Source: an uncultured Fibrobacter sp.
Lineage (GTDB): Bacteria; Fibrobacterota; Fibrobacteria; Fibrobacterales; Fibrobacteraceae
Length of the DNA stretch: 64,000 nucleotides
Assembly: GCF_900316465.1 (NCBI RefSeq)
Contig: NZ_ONDD01000006.1
Span: 38,701-102,700 of the forward strand
Reading direction: 5' to 3'
Within the stretch, counting starts at the first letter, position 1, and every line of letters starts with the position of its first letter. Below are positions 52,567 through 59,874 of the stretch, in pieces. The notes below the pieces were generated by a model. The model saw only the letters and a program-made list of their open reading frames with translations. It was not told the DNA's origin and ran no database searches. Position numbers and translations under genes: made by a program.

Positions 52567-52591
52567 AAACTCCGCCAACCTGGTGGAGTTT
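52567..52591 (-). terminator. Terminator of the metB-cysK operon
   Basis: AAACTCCGCCA (52567-52577) pairs with TGGTGGAGTTT (52581-52591), with one mismatch; a T-run follows leftward. Confidence 0.8.
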
Positions 52592-52622
52592 TGAAGACAG
52601 AGGTAATATCAACTAGTGACTT

Positions 52623-53534
52623 TTACTCGTACAATCCCTTGCTAAAGTAACGGTCGCCGCGGTCGGGGGCTACGAACACGATGTTCCCGCGGGCACCCGA
52701 GGCGATGAGCTTTTTGGCTGCGGTGAATGCTGCACCCGAAGAAGATCCTGCAATGAGTCCTTCTTTCTTGGCGAGTTCGCGAGCGCCGCCAAAAGCGTCG
52801 TCATCGTTAATCTTGATGACCTGATCCACAAGCGACATGTCCATGGTGTCGGCGATAAAGTCGTTGCCAATTCCTTCGATGTTGTAGTCGCCATGTTCGC
52901 CACCGCCCATAGTAGAACCTACGGGGTCTGCGAGCACACCCTTGATGTTCGGGTTCTTTTCCTTGAGCGCCTTGAGAATGCCGCTGAAGGTACCGCCACT
53001 TCCTGCGCCTGCCACCACGTAGTCAACTTGTCCATCCAAATCTTCGTAGATTTCGGGGCCGGTGGTTTCGTAATGGGCCAGCGGGTTGGACATGTTGCGG
53101 AACTGCCTGAGCGAAACAGAGCCCGGAATTTGCGTCAAAAGTTCTTCGGCTTTCTTTTCGGCGCCGAGCATCCCGTCTTCGCGGGGGGTGTTGATGAGTT
53201 CTGCTCCGAGAGCGCGCATGAGCGTCTGCTTTTCTTGCGAGAACTTGGTGGGCACCACGAATATCACGCGGATGCCGCGGTTGAGGGCTGCAAAAGCGAT
53301 GCCGAGGCCTGTATTGCCTGCGGTGGCTTCGACAATGGTTCCACCCGGTTTCAGGAGACCCTTTTCAATCGCGTCGTTCACCATGTAAAGGCCGGTGCGG
53401 TCCTTCACGCTACCCGAGGGATTCCAGAGCTCGAGTTTGGCAAACAGGTTTACACCTTCGGGGAGTCCCACGTGCGTAAGCTTTACAAGCGGAGTCTTCC
53501 CGATTAAAGATTGCATCGATTCATAGTAATGCAT
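52623..53534 (-). CDS. cysK: Cysteine synthase (O-acetylserine sulfhydrylase)
   Basis: A 303-residue PLP enzyme of the CysK/CysM type. PLP lysine is in NPSGSVKDRTGLYM, TAGNTGLGIAFAA is the substrate loop, VVAGAGSGGTFSGILKALKEKNP binds the phosphate, and GLIAGSSSGAAF completes the site. NPSGSVKDR and length agree with cysteine synthases A/B; cystathionine beta-synthase-like activity cannot be excluded because metB is its operon partner. It starts one base after the metB stop. Confidence 0.92.
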   Translation of the reverse strand: MHYYESMQSLIGKTPLVKLTHVGLPEGVNLFAKLELWNPSGSVKDRTGLYMVNDAIEKGLLKPGGTIVEATAGNTGLGIAFAALNRGIRVIFVVPTKFSQEKQTLMRALGAELINTPREDGMLGAEKKAEELLTQIPGSVSLRQFRNMSNPLAHYETTGPEIYEDLDGQVDYVVAGAGSGGTFSGILKALKEKNPNIKGVLADPVGSTMGGGEHGDYNIEGIGNDFIADTMDMSLVDQVIKINDDDAFGGARELAKKEGLIAGSSSGAAFTAAKKLIASGARGNIVFVAPDRGDRYFSKGLYE

Positions 53535-53535
53535 A

Positions 53536-54696
53536 TTATGCTTCCTTCGCGGCGTTAATGCCGGCGTTCAAATCCAAGATAATGTCATCGACTTTTTCGA
53601 TACCTACAGACAAACGAATGAGTCCGTCGGTAATGCCCACCTTCTCACGAATTTCCTTCGGAATAGAGGCATGGGTCATGGTAGCCGGATGGCATACGAG
53701 GCTTTCAACACCGCCTAAACTTTCGGCCAGCGAAATCAGCTGCAGGGCCTTGAAGAATTTCTTGATGTCGTAGTTTTCGTAAAGTTCGAACGAAATCATG
53801 GCGCCACCGTTCTTGGCCTGCTTCTTGTTGATTTCGTAACCCTGAGCAGTCGGGAGTCCCGGATAGTAAACATGCTTCACGGCTTCGTGCTGTTCCAGGT
53901 AGCGGGCAATGCGTTCCGCATTTTCGGTATGGCGATCAAGGCGCACGCCAAGCGTCTTAATACCGCGAATCAGGAGGAATGAATCGAAGGGGCCGAGCAC
54001 CGCGCCCACGGCATTCTGATTGAATGCGAGCTTTTCTGCGATTTCTTTATTGTTGGTCACTGCAAGGCCAGCCACCACATCGCTATGGCCGCCCAAGTAC
54101 TTGGTCGCAGAATGCACCACGATGTCGGCGCCAAGTTCCAGCGGACGCTGCAAATAAGGCGTCATGAAGGTGTTATCAACAATCGTCAGAATTCCATGCT
54201 TCTTGGCAATAGCAGCAACGCCAGCCAAGTCCGTCACGGTCAGGAGCGGGTTCGCCGGGCTTTCGATAAAGAAAGCCTTTACATCGGGCGTCACCTTGGT
54301 ATCGAGCGTTGCCAAGTCGGTGGTATCTTCGATAGAATAGGTAACGCCGAGGTTCTTGAATACTTTGTCCAAAACGCGGAAGGTTCCGCCATAAACATTG
54401 CTCGAGATAATAATGCGATCGCCCTGCTTAAACAGCGAAAGCACCGTAGAGGTAGCCGCCATGCCGCTACCAAAAGCAAAGCCTGCTACACCGCCTTCGA
54501 GGTCTGCAATCAATGCTTCGAGCGCTGCGCGCGTGGGGTTACCCGTGCGGGAATATTCCCAACCGGTATTTTCGCCGAGACCCGCCTGTTTGTAGGTAGA
54601 AGTCTGGTAGATGGGCACGTTAACGGCTCCGGTAACCTTGTCGCCATCGATGCCGCCGTGGATGAGTTTCGTTTCAATATACTTGGAAGTTGACAT
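53536..54696 (-). CDS. metB: Cystathionine gamma-synthase or gamma-lyase (trans-sulfuration enzyme)
   Basis: A 386-residue PLP enzyme: VNVPIYQTSTYKQ, WEYSRTGNPTRAALEALIADLEGG, FFIESPANPLLTVTDL, PLP lysine in VVHSATKYLGGHSDVVAG, and SLGGVESLVCHPATMTHASIP. These motifs are common to MetB, MetC and CGL (cystathionine gamma-lyase), so the direction of the reaction is not certain. Pairing with cysK hints at either cysteine-to-methionine flow (MetB) or reverse trans-sulfuration (gamma-lyase plus a cystathionine-forming CysK-like enzyme). The leader carries a Cys-rich peptide and terminator. Confidence 0.9.
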   Translation of the reverse strand: MSTSKYIETKLIHGGIDGDKVTGAVNVPIYQTSTYKQAGLGENTGWEYSRTGNPTRAALEALIADLEGGVAGFAFGSGMAATSTVLSLFKQGDRIIISSNVYGGTFRVLDKVFKNLGVTYSIEDTTDLATLDTKVTPDVKAFFIESPANPLLTVTDLAGVAAIAKKHGILTIVDNTFMTPYLQRPLELGADIVVHSATKYLGGHSDVVAGLAVTNNKEIAEKLAFNQNAVGAVLGPFDSFLLIRGIKTLGVRLDRHTENAERIARYLEQHEAVKHVYYPGLPTAQGYEINKKQAKNGGAMISFELYENYDIKKFFKALQLISLAESLGGVESLVCHPATMTHASIPKEIREKVGITDGLIRLSVGIEKVDDIILDLNAGINAAKEA

Positions 54697-54751
54697 TTTT
54701 TGAAGTCCTTTAGCGCCTTGCGCCTTTTAATGTTTAAATTCGAATAAAAAA

Positions 54752-54781
54752 TCCCGCTCCGGAGACAAAACCGAGCGGGAA
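54752..54781 (-). terminator. Attenuator terminator in the metB-cysK leader
   Basis: Minus-strand TCCCGCTC-GG and CCGGAGCGGGA pair with one bulge around TTTTGTCT; six Ts follow. It lies between the Cys-rich leader peptide and the metB start, the position expected of an attenuator. Confidence 0.85.
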
Positions 54782-54806
54782 TCTGTTTTAGATAAAAGCC
54801 TAAAAA

Positions 54807-54869
54807 CTAGTCGCCCGTTCGACATCGACCCCAACAGAAACAACACTTGTTCATCAAGTAATGAGCCAT
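54807..54869 (-). CDS. Cysteine-rich leader peptide of the metB-cysK operon
   Basis: The frame from ATG 54854 reads MNKCCFCWGRCRTGD then TAG: 15 residues with four Cys, two of them adjacent. An in-frame ATG at 54869 adds MAHYL at the front, giving 20 residues; AGGA lies about ten bases before it. The stop is 25 bases before the attenuator hairpin. Stalling at Cys codons when charged tRNA-Cys is scarce would favour readthrough, as in other amino-acid attenuators. Cys-rich attenuator peptides are known before cysteine genes in mycobacteria. Confidence 0.78.
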   Translation of the reverse strand: MAHYLMNKCCFCWGRCRTGD

Positions 54870-54879
54870 TCTTTTATTT

Positions 54880-54975
54880 CCTATCATTTACGTAGGAATA
54901 ATATAGACAAAAACAATAACGCTGTCAACTGAAAACGGGCTATCCAGTTATACTATTTTTCTTTGGTTTGTTATA
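54880..54975 (-). promoter_or_regulatory. Promoter and LysR-type sites of metB-cysK
   Basis: Minus strand: TTGACA (54928-54923), 17 bases, TATATT (54905-54900), a near-consensus sigma-70 promoter. CCTA-N9-TAGG (54880-54896) starts three bases further on, over the likely start site. A 26-bp block (54950-54975) upstream matches 52513-52538; it sits ten bases (one helical turn) further from its -35 than there. Confidence 0.75.
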
Positions 54976-54977
54976 GT

Positions 54978-55646
54978 TTAAAACGATAACCAGCCGGTAT
55001 CTAGGCCTGTCACGGGCTCAATCCGCTTCACATTCTTCTGCGCATCGGTAACCACGGCCATTCCCGTCAGGTAATTCATCCAGCGTTGCGGCGTAAAGGT
55101 CATCTTGCAAAAGTGCGTGAGACACGGAACAACCCAAGCATCGTGCGTCGCAAAAATATTGAAGCGGGCGCCACCCTTTTCAAGCATCATCGCAAGCATC
55201 TCTTCGGAACGGGCAGGCAGCGGAGCAAACGCTTCTTTTTCACCACGTGGGTTACCTGTGGCCTCATTCTTTAGCCATTCGCAAATGCCTTCGTAAAATC
55301 CGGCGCGCAACACCTTGGTGTATTCGCCGTAATCTTGAACAAAGTATTCAGCCAAGCAATCGAGCTTTTCGACATGCGGATTTTCAACGCCACGGCCCTT
55401 GCCTATAAATTCAGCAGTTTCGACACAGCGACCTACCGGGCTTGAATAAAAGCAGATATCGCCTTCGGCAGGAATGCACTTACCCAGCGACAGAGCCTGT
55501 TCGCGACCGCGCTCCGTAAGGCCCACATGCGCACCGAAGTCAGGGTCATTAGGCGTAATATGGTTGCGTTCACCGTGACGCACCAACAGGAATACGCGTT
55601 CGTCAGACGCAAGCGAATTGAAGAAGGTTGACGCGGGAATGAACAT
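54978..55646 (-). CDS. Histidine phosphatase superfamily protein
   Basis: A 222-residue protein with the phosphoglycerate-mutase-like catalytic motif FLLVRHGERNHITP, followed by LTERGREQALSLGKCI, FYSSPVGRCVETAEFI, and the second His in FATHDAWVVPCLTHF. The RHGE variant of RHG is common in this family. The substrate is unknown. It stands between the metB control region and a PAP2 gene. Confidence 0.92.
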   Translation of the reverse strand: MFIPASTFFNSLASDERVFLLVRHGERNHITPNDPDFGAHVGLTERGREQALSLGKCIPAEGDICFYSSPVGRCVETAEFIGKGRGVENPHVEKLDCLAEYFVQDYGEYTKVLRAGFYEGICEWLKNEATGNPRGEKEAFAPLPARSEEMLAMMLEKGGARFNIFATHDAWVVPCLTHFCKMTFTPQRWMNYLTGMAVVTDAQKNVKRIEPVTGLDTGWLSF

Positions 55647-55663
55647 ATAAGCCTTATTTGTCT

Positions 55664-55682
55664 TCCCGGCCTTGAGCCGGGA
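55664..55682. repeat. Dispersed hairpin repeat (TCCCGGC / GCCGGGA)
   Basis: TCCCGGC (55664-55670) and GCCGGGA (55676-55682) around CTTGA. It lies in the short gap between two leftward genes and resembles small dispersed palindromes; copy number cannot be checked here. Confidence 0.6.
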
Positions 55683-55691
55683 TCTCCTATT

Positions 55692-56264
55692 CTAAGCAAT
55701 CATTCCCGAAACCGGAATCCAAATGGCATGCGCAATCGCAAAACTTAAAACGCCCAGCAAGAAACCGCAAATAATATCCGTGAGCCAATGCACGCCAAAG
55801 TACACGCGCAAAAGTCCCCATGTGAGCGGCAAGAGCATCATGATCCAGCCGTACTGCGGCACCGCATAAAACACCGCCGAGGCCACCGCCAAGTTGTTCA
55901 TGGTATGGCCAGACGGAAAGCTGTACTTGTCGAGAGGCGGAACCTCCGCCTTGATTTGCGGATTCACCGCAAATGGCCTCGGTCGCTTGGTAGAAAGCTT
56001 TACACCCTCATACAAGCCGAGCGATACCACCACCGCCACCAAAGCCTGCGCCAAAATCGGCCAAAATGCCGACCAGCCCAAATGCAAAAAAAGGAACAAA
56101 GCAAAAACGCCCCAAATGTAGCCGTCACCCAGACGCACATAAAACTTGAGAAACTTCGTCGTCTTCTCGGAAAAATGCCGGTTAGTCCAATAAACCGACA
56201 CGCGATTGTCAAACTCTGCAATTTTCTTGAACATCAACGAGGAATTTAGTAAATAAGGCTGCAC
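55692..56264 (-). CDS. PAP2-family membrane phosphatase
   Basis: A 190-residue membrane protein with five or so helices. The three acid-phosphatase motifs are present: KLSTKRPRPF, SFPSGHTMNN and GVHWLTDIICGFLLG. Members dephosphorylate phosphatidic acid, undecaprenyl pyrophosphate or similar lipids. The likely start is GTG at 56264, overlapping the stop of the DUF2442 gene (TAGTG), with AAGG before it; ATG at 56234 is an alternative. Confidence 0.9.
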   Translation of the reverse strand: MQPYLLNSSLMFKKIAEFDNRVSVYWTNRHFSEKTTKFLKFYVRLGDGYIWGVFALFLFLHLGWSAFWPILAQALVAVVVSLGLYEGVKLSTKRPRPFAVNPQIKAEVPPLDKYSFPSGHTMNNLAVASAVFYAVPQYGWIMMLLPLTWGLLRVYFGVHWLTDIICGFLLGVLSFAIAHAIWIPVSGMIA

Positions 56265-56497
56265 TAGGCCTTGCCCCTAATGAATTCCGGCGCGAAATCA
56301 ACGCCATTGCTCCACACGACCGTATTCGCCTGAACCTTGAAATCCCTGAACAAATCCAGGCTCGAAAGCTGCCGAACAATTGGCCGATGGTCGCCCTTGA
56401 CAACGCCCTCAAAATCAGCAACAGAACGACACCCATCGTCAAACACGACGGATATCTTGTAGTCACTAATGTATTCGGCGGCAATTATGTGAAGCAT
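56264..56497 (-). CDS. DUF2442-family small protein
   Basis: A 77-residue protein: AEYISDYKISVVFDDGCRSVADFEGVV, then TVVWSNGVDFAPEFIRGKA, which matches the small DUF2442 family. These genes often pair with DUF4160 genes in toxin-antitoxin-like couples; no DUF4160 gene is seen here. Its stop overlaps the PAP2 start. Confidence 0.82.
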   Translation of the reverse strand: MLHIIAAEYISDYKISVVFDDGCRSVADFEGVVKGDHRPIVRQLSSLDLFRDFKVQANTVVWSNGVDFAPEFIRGKA

Positions 56498-56515
56498 AGG
56501 GAACCTTAAAAGGTA

Positions 56516-57535
56516 TCATTTCTCCATTAAACAGGCATATCTTTTATTCATTTCGTTAATTGAATCATGTATTGCCTTGGATAGAGATTGCGGCTGCAAA
56601 ACCAATATTTCTCCAAAAGCTGCTGAGAGTTCGCGCTTCAATTCGTAATTTACGACGCACGAAATTTCAAAGAAATGTCCACCTGTAGGAACTGCGTATT
56701 TTTCTCGCAATTCTTTACCAGCCTTCTTCATTTCCTTTTGCGATGAATGAATAGGCTTACTTCTTATGTACGCTGATTGTTTATCTGAAGCCCAAAAGAG
56801 AATTTTTTTCACGTCATCATCGTCTTTTTTGGACACACCTACAATATCCTCAAAGTAGTCTGTCCAACGGATTTTTGCCGGCTCAATTTTCTTTGTTATC
56901 GGTTTTATTGATTTGAATTGATCTAAAGAAAAGGTTAAAACTTTCCCATCTTCCACATTTGCAAACAAGAACCATCTATTATTGTACTGTTTTAAGAATC
57001 TTGGTAATAAATCTACTTCTCCAGATTTACTTCCATCAATGGATTTATAGCTAACTCTTAATGATTGGGCCATTTCAATGTAGCCTAAGAGTTTAGGAAG
57101 GAGCTCTTTCTTTTCCAGATATGAATTCGTTTCAAATGAAATGATGGGTTCGTCTAGTTCTTCGTTATGCGAAAGATTTTTTAAGAAATCAAAATCACTC
57201 AAGCCATCTATACGGCCCAAAATATGCGATACTGCTTGCAATAATTTTCGTTCAGATTGTGAAACTTTTTGATTGAATATGCTGTCCGAGCGACTTTCGT
57301 ATGAAACTATAGTACTTTTACCTGCACGGGTTCTTTTGATGTTTCCAAATTCCTGTTGTAGAAATTCAAGATCCTTTTCCAGGCATCGTCTTGAAACGGG
57401 ATCAAACCCTTTACCTTTGAGTTCCTCGTTACATCGGGCTGCCAAGTCGCTCATACTATAGCGGGCAGCAACACTTTCAGATAATAACTGGTCAAGAATC
57501 TTGAATCGCAAAAATGCATTTTTATTCGTCGGCAT
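56516..57535 (-). CDS. WYL-domain transcriptional regulator
   Basis: A 339-residue protein with an N-terminal helix-turn-helix (FKILDQLLSESVAARYSMSDLAARCNEEL) and a WYL domain (about 150-230; LRVSYKSIDGSKSGEVDLLPRFLKQYNNRWFLFANVEDGK). WYL regulators often control defence or stress loci and sense nucleic acid or nucleotides. It overlaps the vWA gene by 14 bases, so it is the last member of the MoxR-vWA operon. It is a candidate to bind the tandem repeats at 62294-62327. Confidence 0.9.
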   Translation of the reverse strand: MPTNKNAFLRFKILDQLLSESVAARYSMSDLAARCNEELKGKGFDPVSRRCLEKDLEFLQQEFGNIKRTRAGKSTIVSYESRSDSIFNQKVSQSERKLLQAVSHILGRIDGLSDFDFLKNLSHNEELDEPIISFETNSYLEKKELLPKLLGYIEMAQSLRVSYKSIDGSKSGEVDLLPRFLKQYNNRWFLFANVEDGKVLTFSLDQFKSIKPITKKIEPAKIRWTDYFEDIVGVSKKDDDDVKKILFWASDKQSAYIRSKPIHSSQKEMKKAGKELREKYAVPTGGHFFEISCVVNYELKRELSAAFGEILVLQPQSLSKAIHDSINEMNKRYACLMEK

Positions 57536-59585
57536 TTTGTTCTTCTCCAGTTTCTATTTTCCTTGTCTTGATGGAGTGTAGTTGTTCGACCAAGTGTCTC
57601 GATGCATGGGGGTCAGCCGTATCATATTGCCAATTATGATTAAAGCAATCAATCGTACTTTGGTTTCCGCTTGTTCCTATGACTAGGCTGTAGAATTCGG
57701 TATTCTTCTCTTTTTCAGCATTGATGGAATCAACCAAATTATTCGGGAGACTTCCCATTACAAAATCCGATATCATCAACACATCGGCATTTTTATATCC
57801 ATCTGTTTGGAGCATCTCTACGGCATGCTGCAATGCTGGAGAAGCATCGGTCCCCCCATTGAATGACATTTCAAGGAAATGGACCAGTTTCTGCAGACTT
57901 TCTCCCTTTTTAAAATCGCTCAAATCAAGAGTTTCTATCCCTGTGGAGAACGAAATCAAATAGCATTTTCGCTCTTCCTCGATTGCAATTTTTGACAACG
58001 CAAAGGTCACAGTTTTTGCAATGTTTTCAGGGGTTCCATGCATAGAACCGCTAGCATCCACGCAAATTATAATCGGCCCCTTGGGTTCCTTCTTTTCTAT
58101 AGAAAATTCTTCTTGAATTGTTTCTTCCCTAGTCCTCTGAACCTTTCGTTGAAAATCAAAAGACATCAATTGCTTTTGAGCAAAACGAAGCTGAAACAGC
58201 TTTTTTGTTGCAGGATTTTTCATCAAAGCCAGTTCACTCGGCAAGACTGTCGAAATGTCATTTGAATAGCAAATGCCCTTGATTTCACCTCGATAAGCAT
58301 TTTGCGGATGCCACTCCGATTTCACAACAACCTCATCCCTAAGTTCTTTTTCAAAAACAGATTGGGCACGACTTTGCTTGCCCAATATTTCAGCCAGTTC
58401 CTGCAAAGATTGGTCTTGTTCAAGAATCTTAGCGAATCGCTCCAAAATTTCAAAGCCACTCGTTTCAAATACACCCGCCGACAAATCCCACAAACGACCA
58501 AGATCGTTAATGAACGGAGAAAGTAACTTTTCAAGACACTTAAAATTCTGTATCCGTTTATACAAATCTTCTAGGAACTTTCTGCGCATTTCATCAATGC
58601 GTTCTTGTTCCCATTTGTGCTTACGATCAACAAAATTCCGTTCCATGTCTCCGATAAAATTACGGCGAAGAACCTCCAGCTGTTCCATCGATTTCCACTG
58701 AACCGAAGTGCTGATTTTACCTGTTTTTTTCTGCTGTTTGGCAAATTCCGCACTATAAAACTTAAAGTCAAGATTGCTCGGAGCAATTTTCCCACGTTGA
58801 GAATCACTAATAGACGGTAATTGCCTATAATGAGCTTCGATGTTCGATTGTTCTCTCGAAAGATCGTTTGCAACATCTATTGCAGATAACTTCTTTTGTT
58901 GTGCTACAAAAAGAGCTTCTTCAAAGAAAGGATCCTCTTTTTCCAAGGTTTCATTCGTTTGTTGCAACCAATCCAAAATATCCGTCTGGATATTTTCAGA
59001 CACACCCTCATGCGACTGGATATAATCTTTCACATTATCATGAGCAAGGACTTCCGAAAGCGTTTTTTCAGCAATCTTCGCATAGTCATTTTGGAGGAAC
59101 TCAATCTTAATATCCGTGGGTTCAACAGGAGATGCCATATCTTCCATAGCATCCACAAGTTGTTTACGATCCGACTCCGAACCAAAAGCTTTCGGAGAAG
59201 CGAAATTCTCAAATTTTCGCTTTTTCTTAGATTCCGTTTTTATCTTAGGAACAATACCTTGAAGGTCATTCAACATATCATCAACGTTCGAAAAGAACTT
59301 GGAGCACAAGTTTCCAAACGTATGATCATCAGAAAAATCAAGTTGATGCGATGTATCATTTCTAGAAATACGCAAAGTTTCAAACCATTTCGGTTTACCC
59401 CCAGGGAACCAAATATGTTTCACATTTTCTCGGACAATTTGAACAGACCGTTCAAGCCATGCTCTAGCTTCGTCACCAATTGTAGAAACTTCACCTATTC
59501 CACTTGGATATTTCGTAATAATCTGTTTTAAAATTTCGATAGCCTTTTTAGCATACTTGCGAGACTTACTGTTCTGCCTTGCCAT
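57522..59585 (-). CDS. vWA-domain protein, ViaA/CoxE-like partner of the MoxR ATPase
   Basis: A 687-residue protein. The C-terminal ~180 residues are a von Willebrand A domain with the metal-site motif ICVDASGSMHG (DxSxS, about residue 510), NGGTDASPAL and DVLMISDF. The first ~500 residues are charged and helical, with no recognised motif. Pairing with a MoxR AAA+ ATPase recalls RavA-ViaA, where ViaA (about 480 residues) is an adaptor; this protein is longer. It overlaps the small protein gene by 20 bases upstream and the WYL gene downstream. Confidence 0.88.
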   Translation of the reverse strand: MARQNSKSRKYAKKAIEILKQIITKYPSGIGEVSTIGDEARAWLERSVQIVRENVKHIWFPGGKPKWFETLRISRNDTSHQLDFSDDHTFGNLCSKFFSNVDDMLNDLQGIVPKIKTESKKKRKFENFASPKAFGSESDRKQLVDAMEDMASPVEPTDIKIEFLQNDYAKIAEKTLSEVLAHDNVKDYIQSHEGVSENIQTDILDWLQQTNETLEKEDPFFEEALFVAQQKKLSAIDVANDLSREQSNIEAHYRQLPSISDSQRGKIAPSNLDFKFYSAEFAKQQKKTGKISTSVQWKSMEQLEVLRRNFIGDMERNFVDRKHKWEQERIDEMRRKFLEDLYKRIQNFKCLEKLLSPFINDLGRLWDLSAGVFETSGFEILERFAKILEQDQSLQELAEILGKQSRAQSVFEKELRDEVVVKSEWHPQNAYRGEIKGICYSNDISTVLPSELALMKNPATKKLFQLRFAQKQLMSFDFQRKVQRTREETIQEEFSIEKKEPKGPIIICVDASGSMHGTPENIAKTVTFALSKIAIEEERKCYLISFSTGIETLDLSDFKKGESLQKLVHFLEMSFNGGTDASPALQHAVEMLQTDGYKNADVLMISDFVMGSLPNNLVDSINAEKEKNTEFYSLVIGTSGNQSTIDCFNHNWQYDTADPHASRHLVEQLHSIKTRKIETGEEQNADE

Positions 59586-59871
59586 GATTCACCCTACCTA
59601 CAGCATTCTCAATTTCACCCATATTATCAAAAACAAAAGACACAATTCTCTGCATTTCATCATCAGGAATTTCCTCTGTCGCATGCATCAATCGTTTTCC
59701 AATCTTTTGCAGATGCAAAAACGTTTGGGAAGGAGCAACACAATCCGCCAACAATTGGATTTTCATCTGAAGCCATGCCTTTTGTTCGTCCGAAAGAGAA
59801 CGAACATCAGGCATAGCCGGAAATTTTTGATGAAGTGCATTCAGCACAATTTGCGCATTTTGAGAATTCAA
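59566..59871 (-). CDS. Small protein between the MoxR and vWA genes
   Basis: A 101-residue, mostly helical protein (MNSQNAQIVLNALHQKFPAM, ending GEIENAVGRVNHGKAEQ). Not recognised. It overlaps the vWA gene by 20 bases and starts three bases after the MoxR stop, so it belongs to the same operon. It may be an adaptor for the ATPase complex. Confidence 0.75.
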   Translation of the reverse strand: MNSQNAQIVLNALHQKFPAMPDVRSLSDEQKAWLQMKIQLLADCVAPSQTFLHLQKIGKRLMHATEEIPDDEMQRIVSFVFDNMGEIENAVGRVNHGKAEQ

Positions 59872-59874
59872 AGC

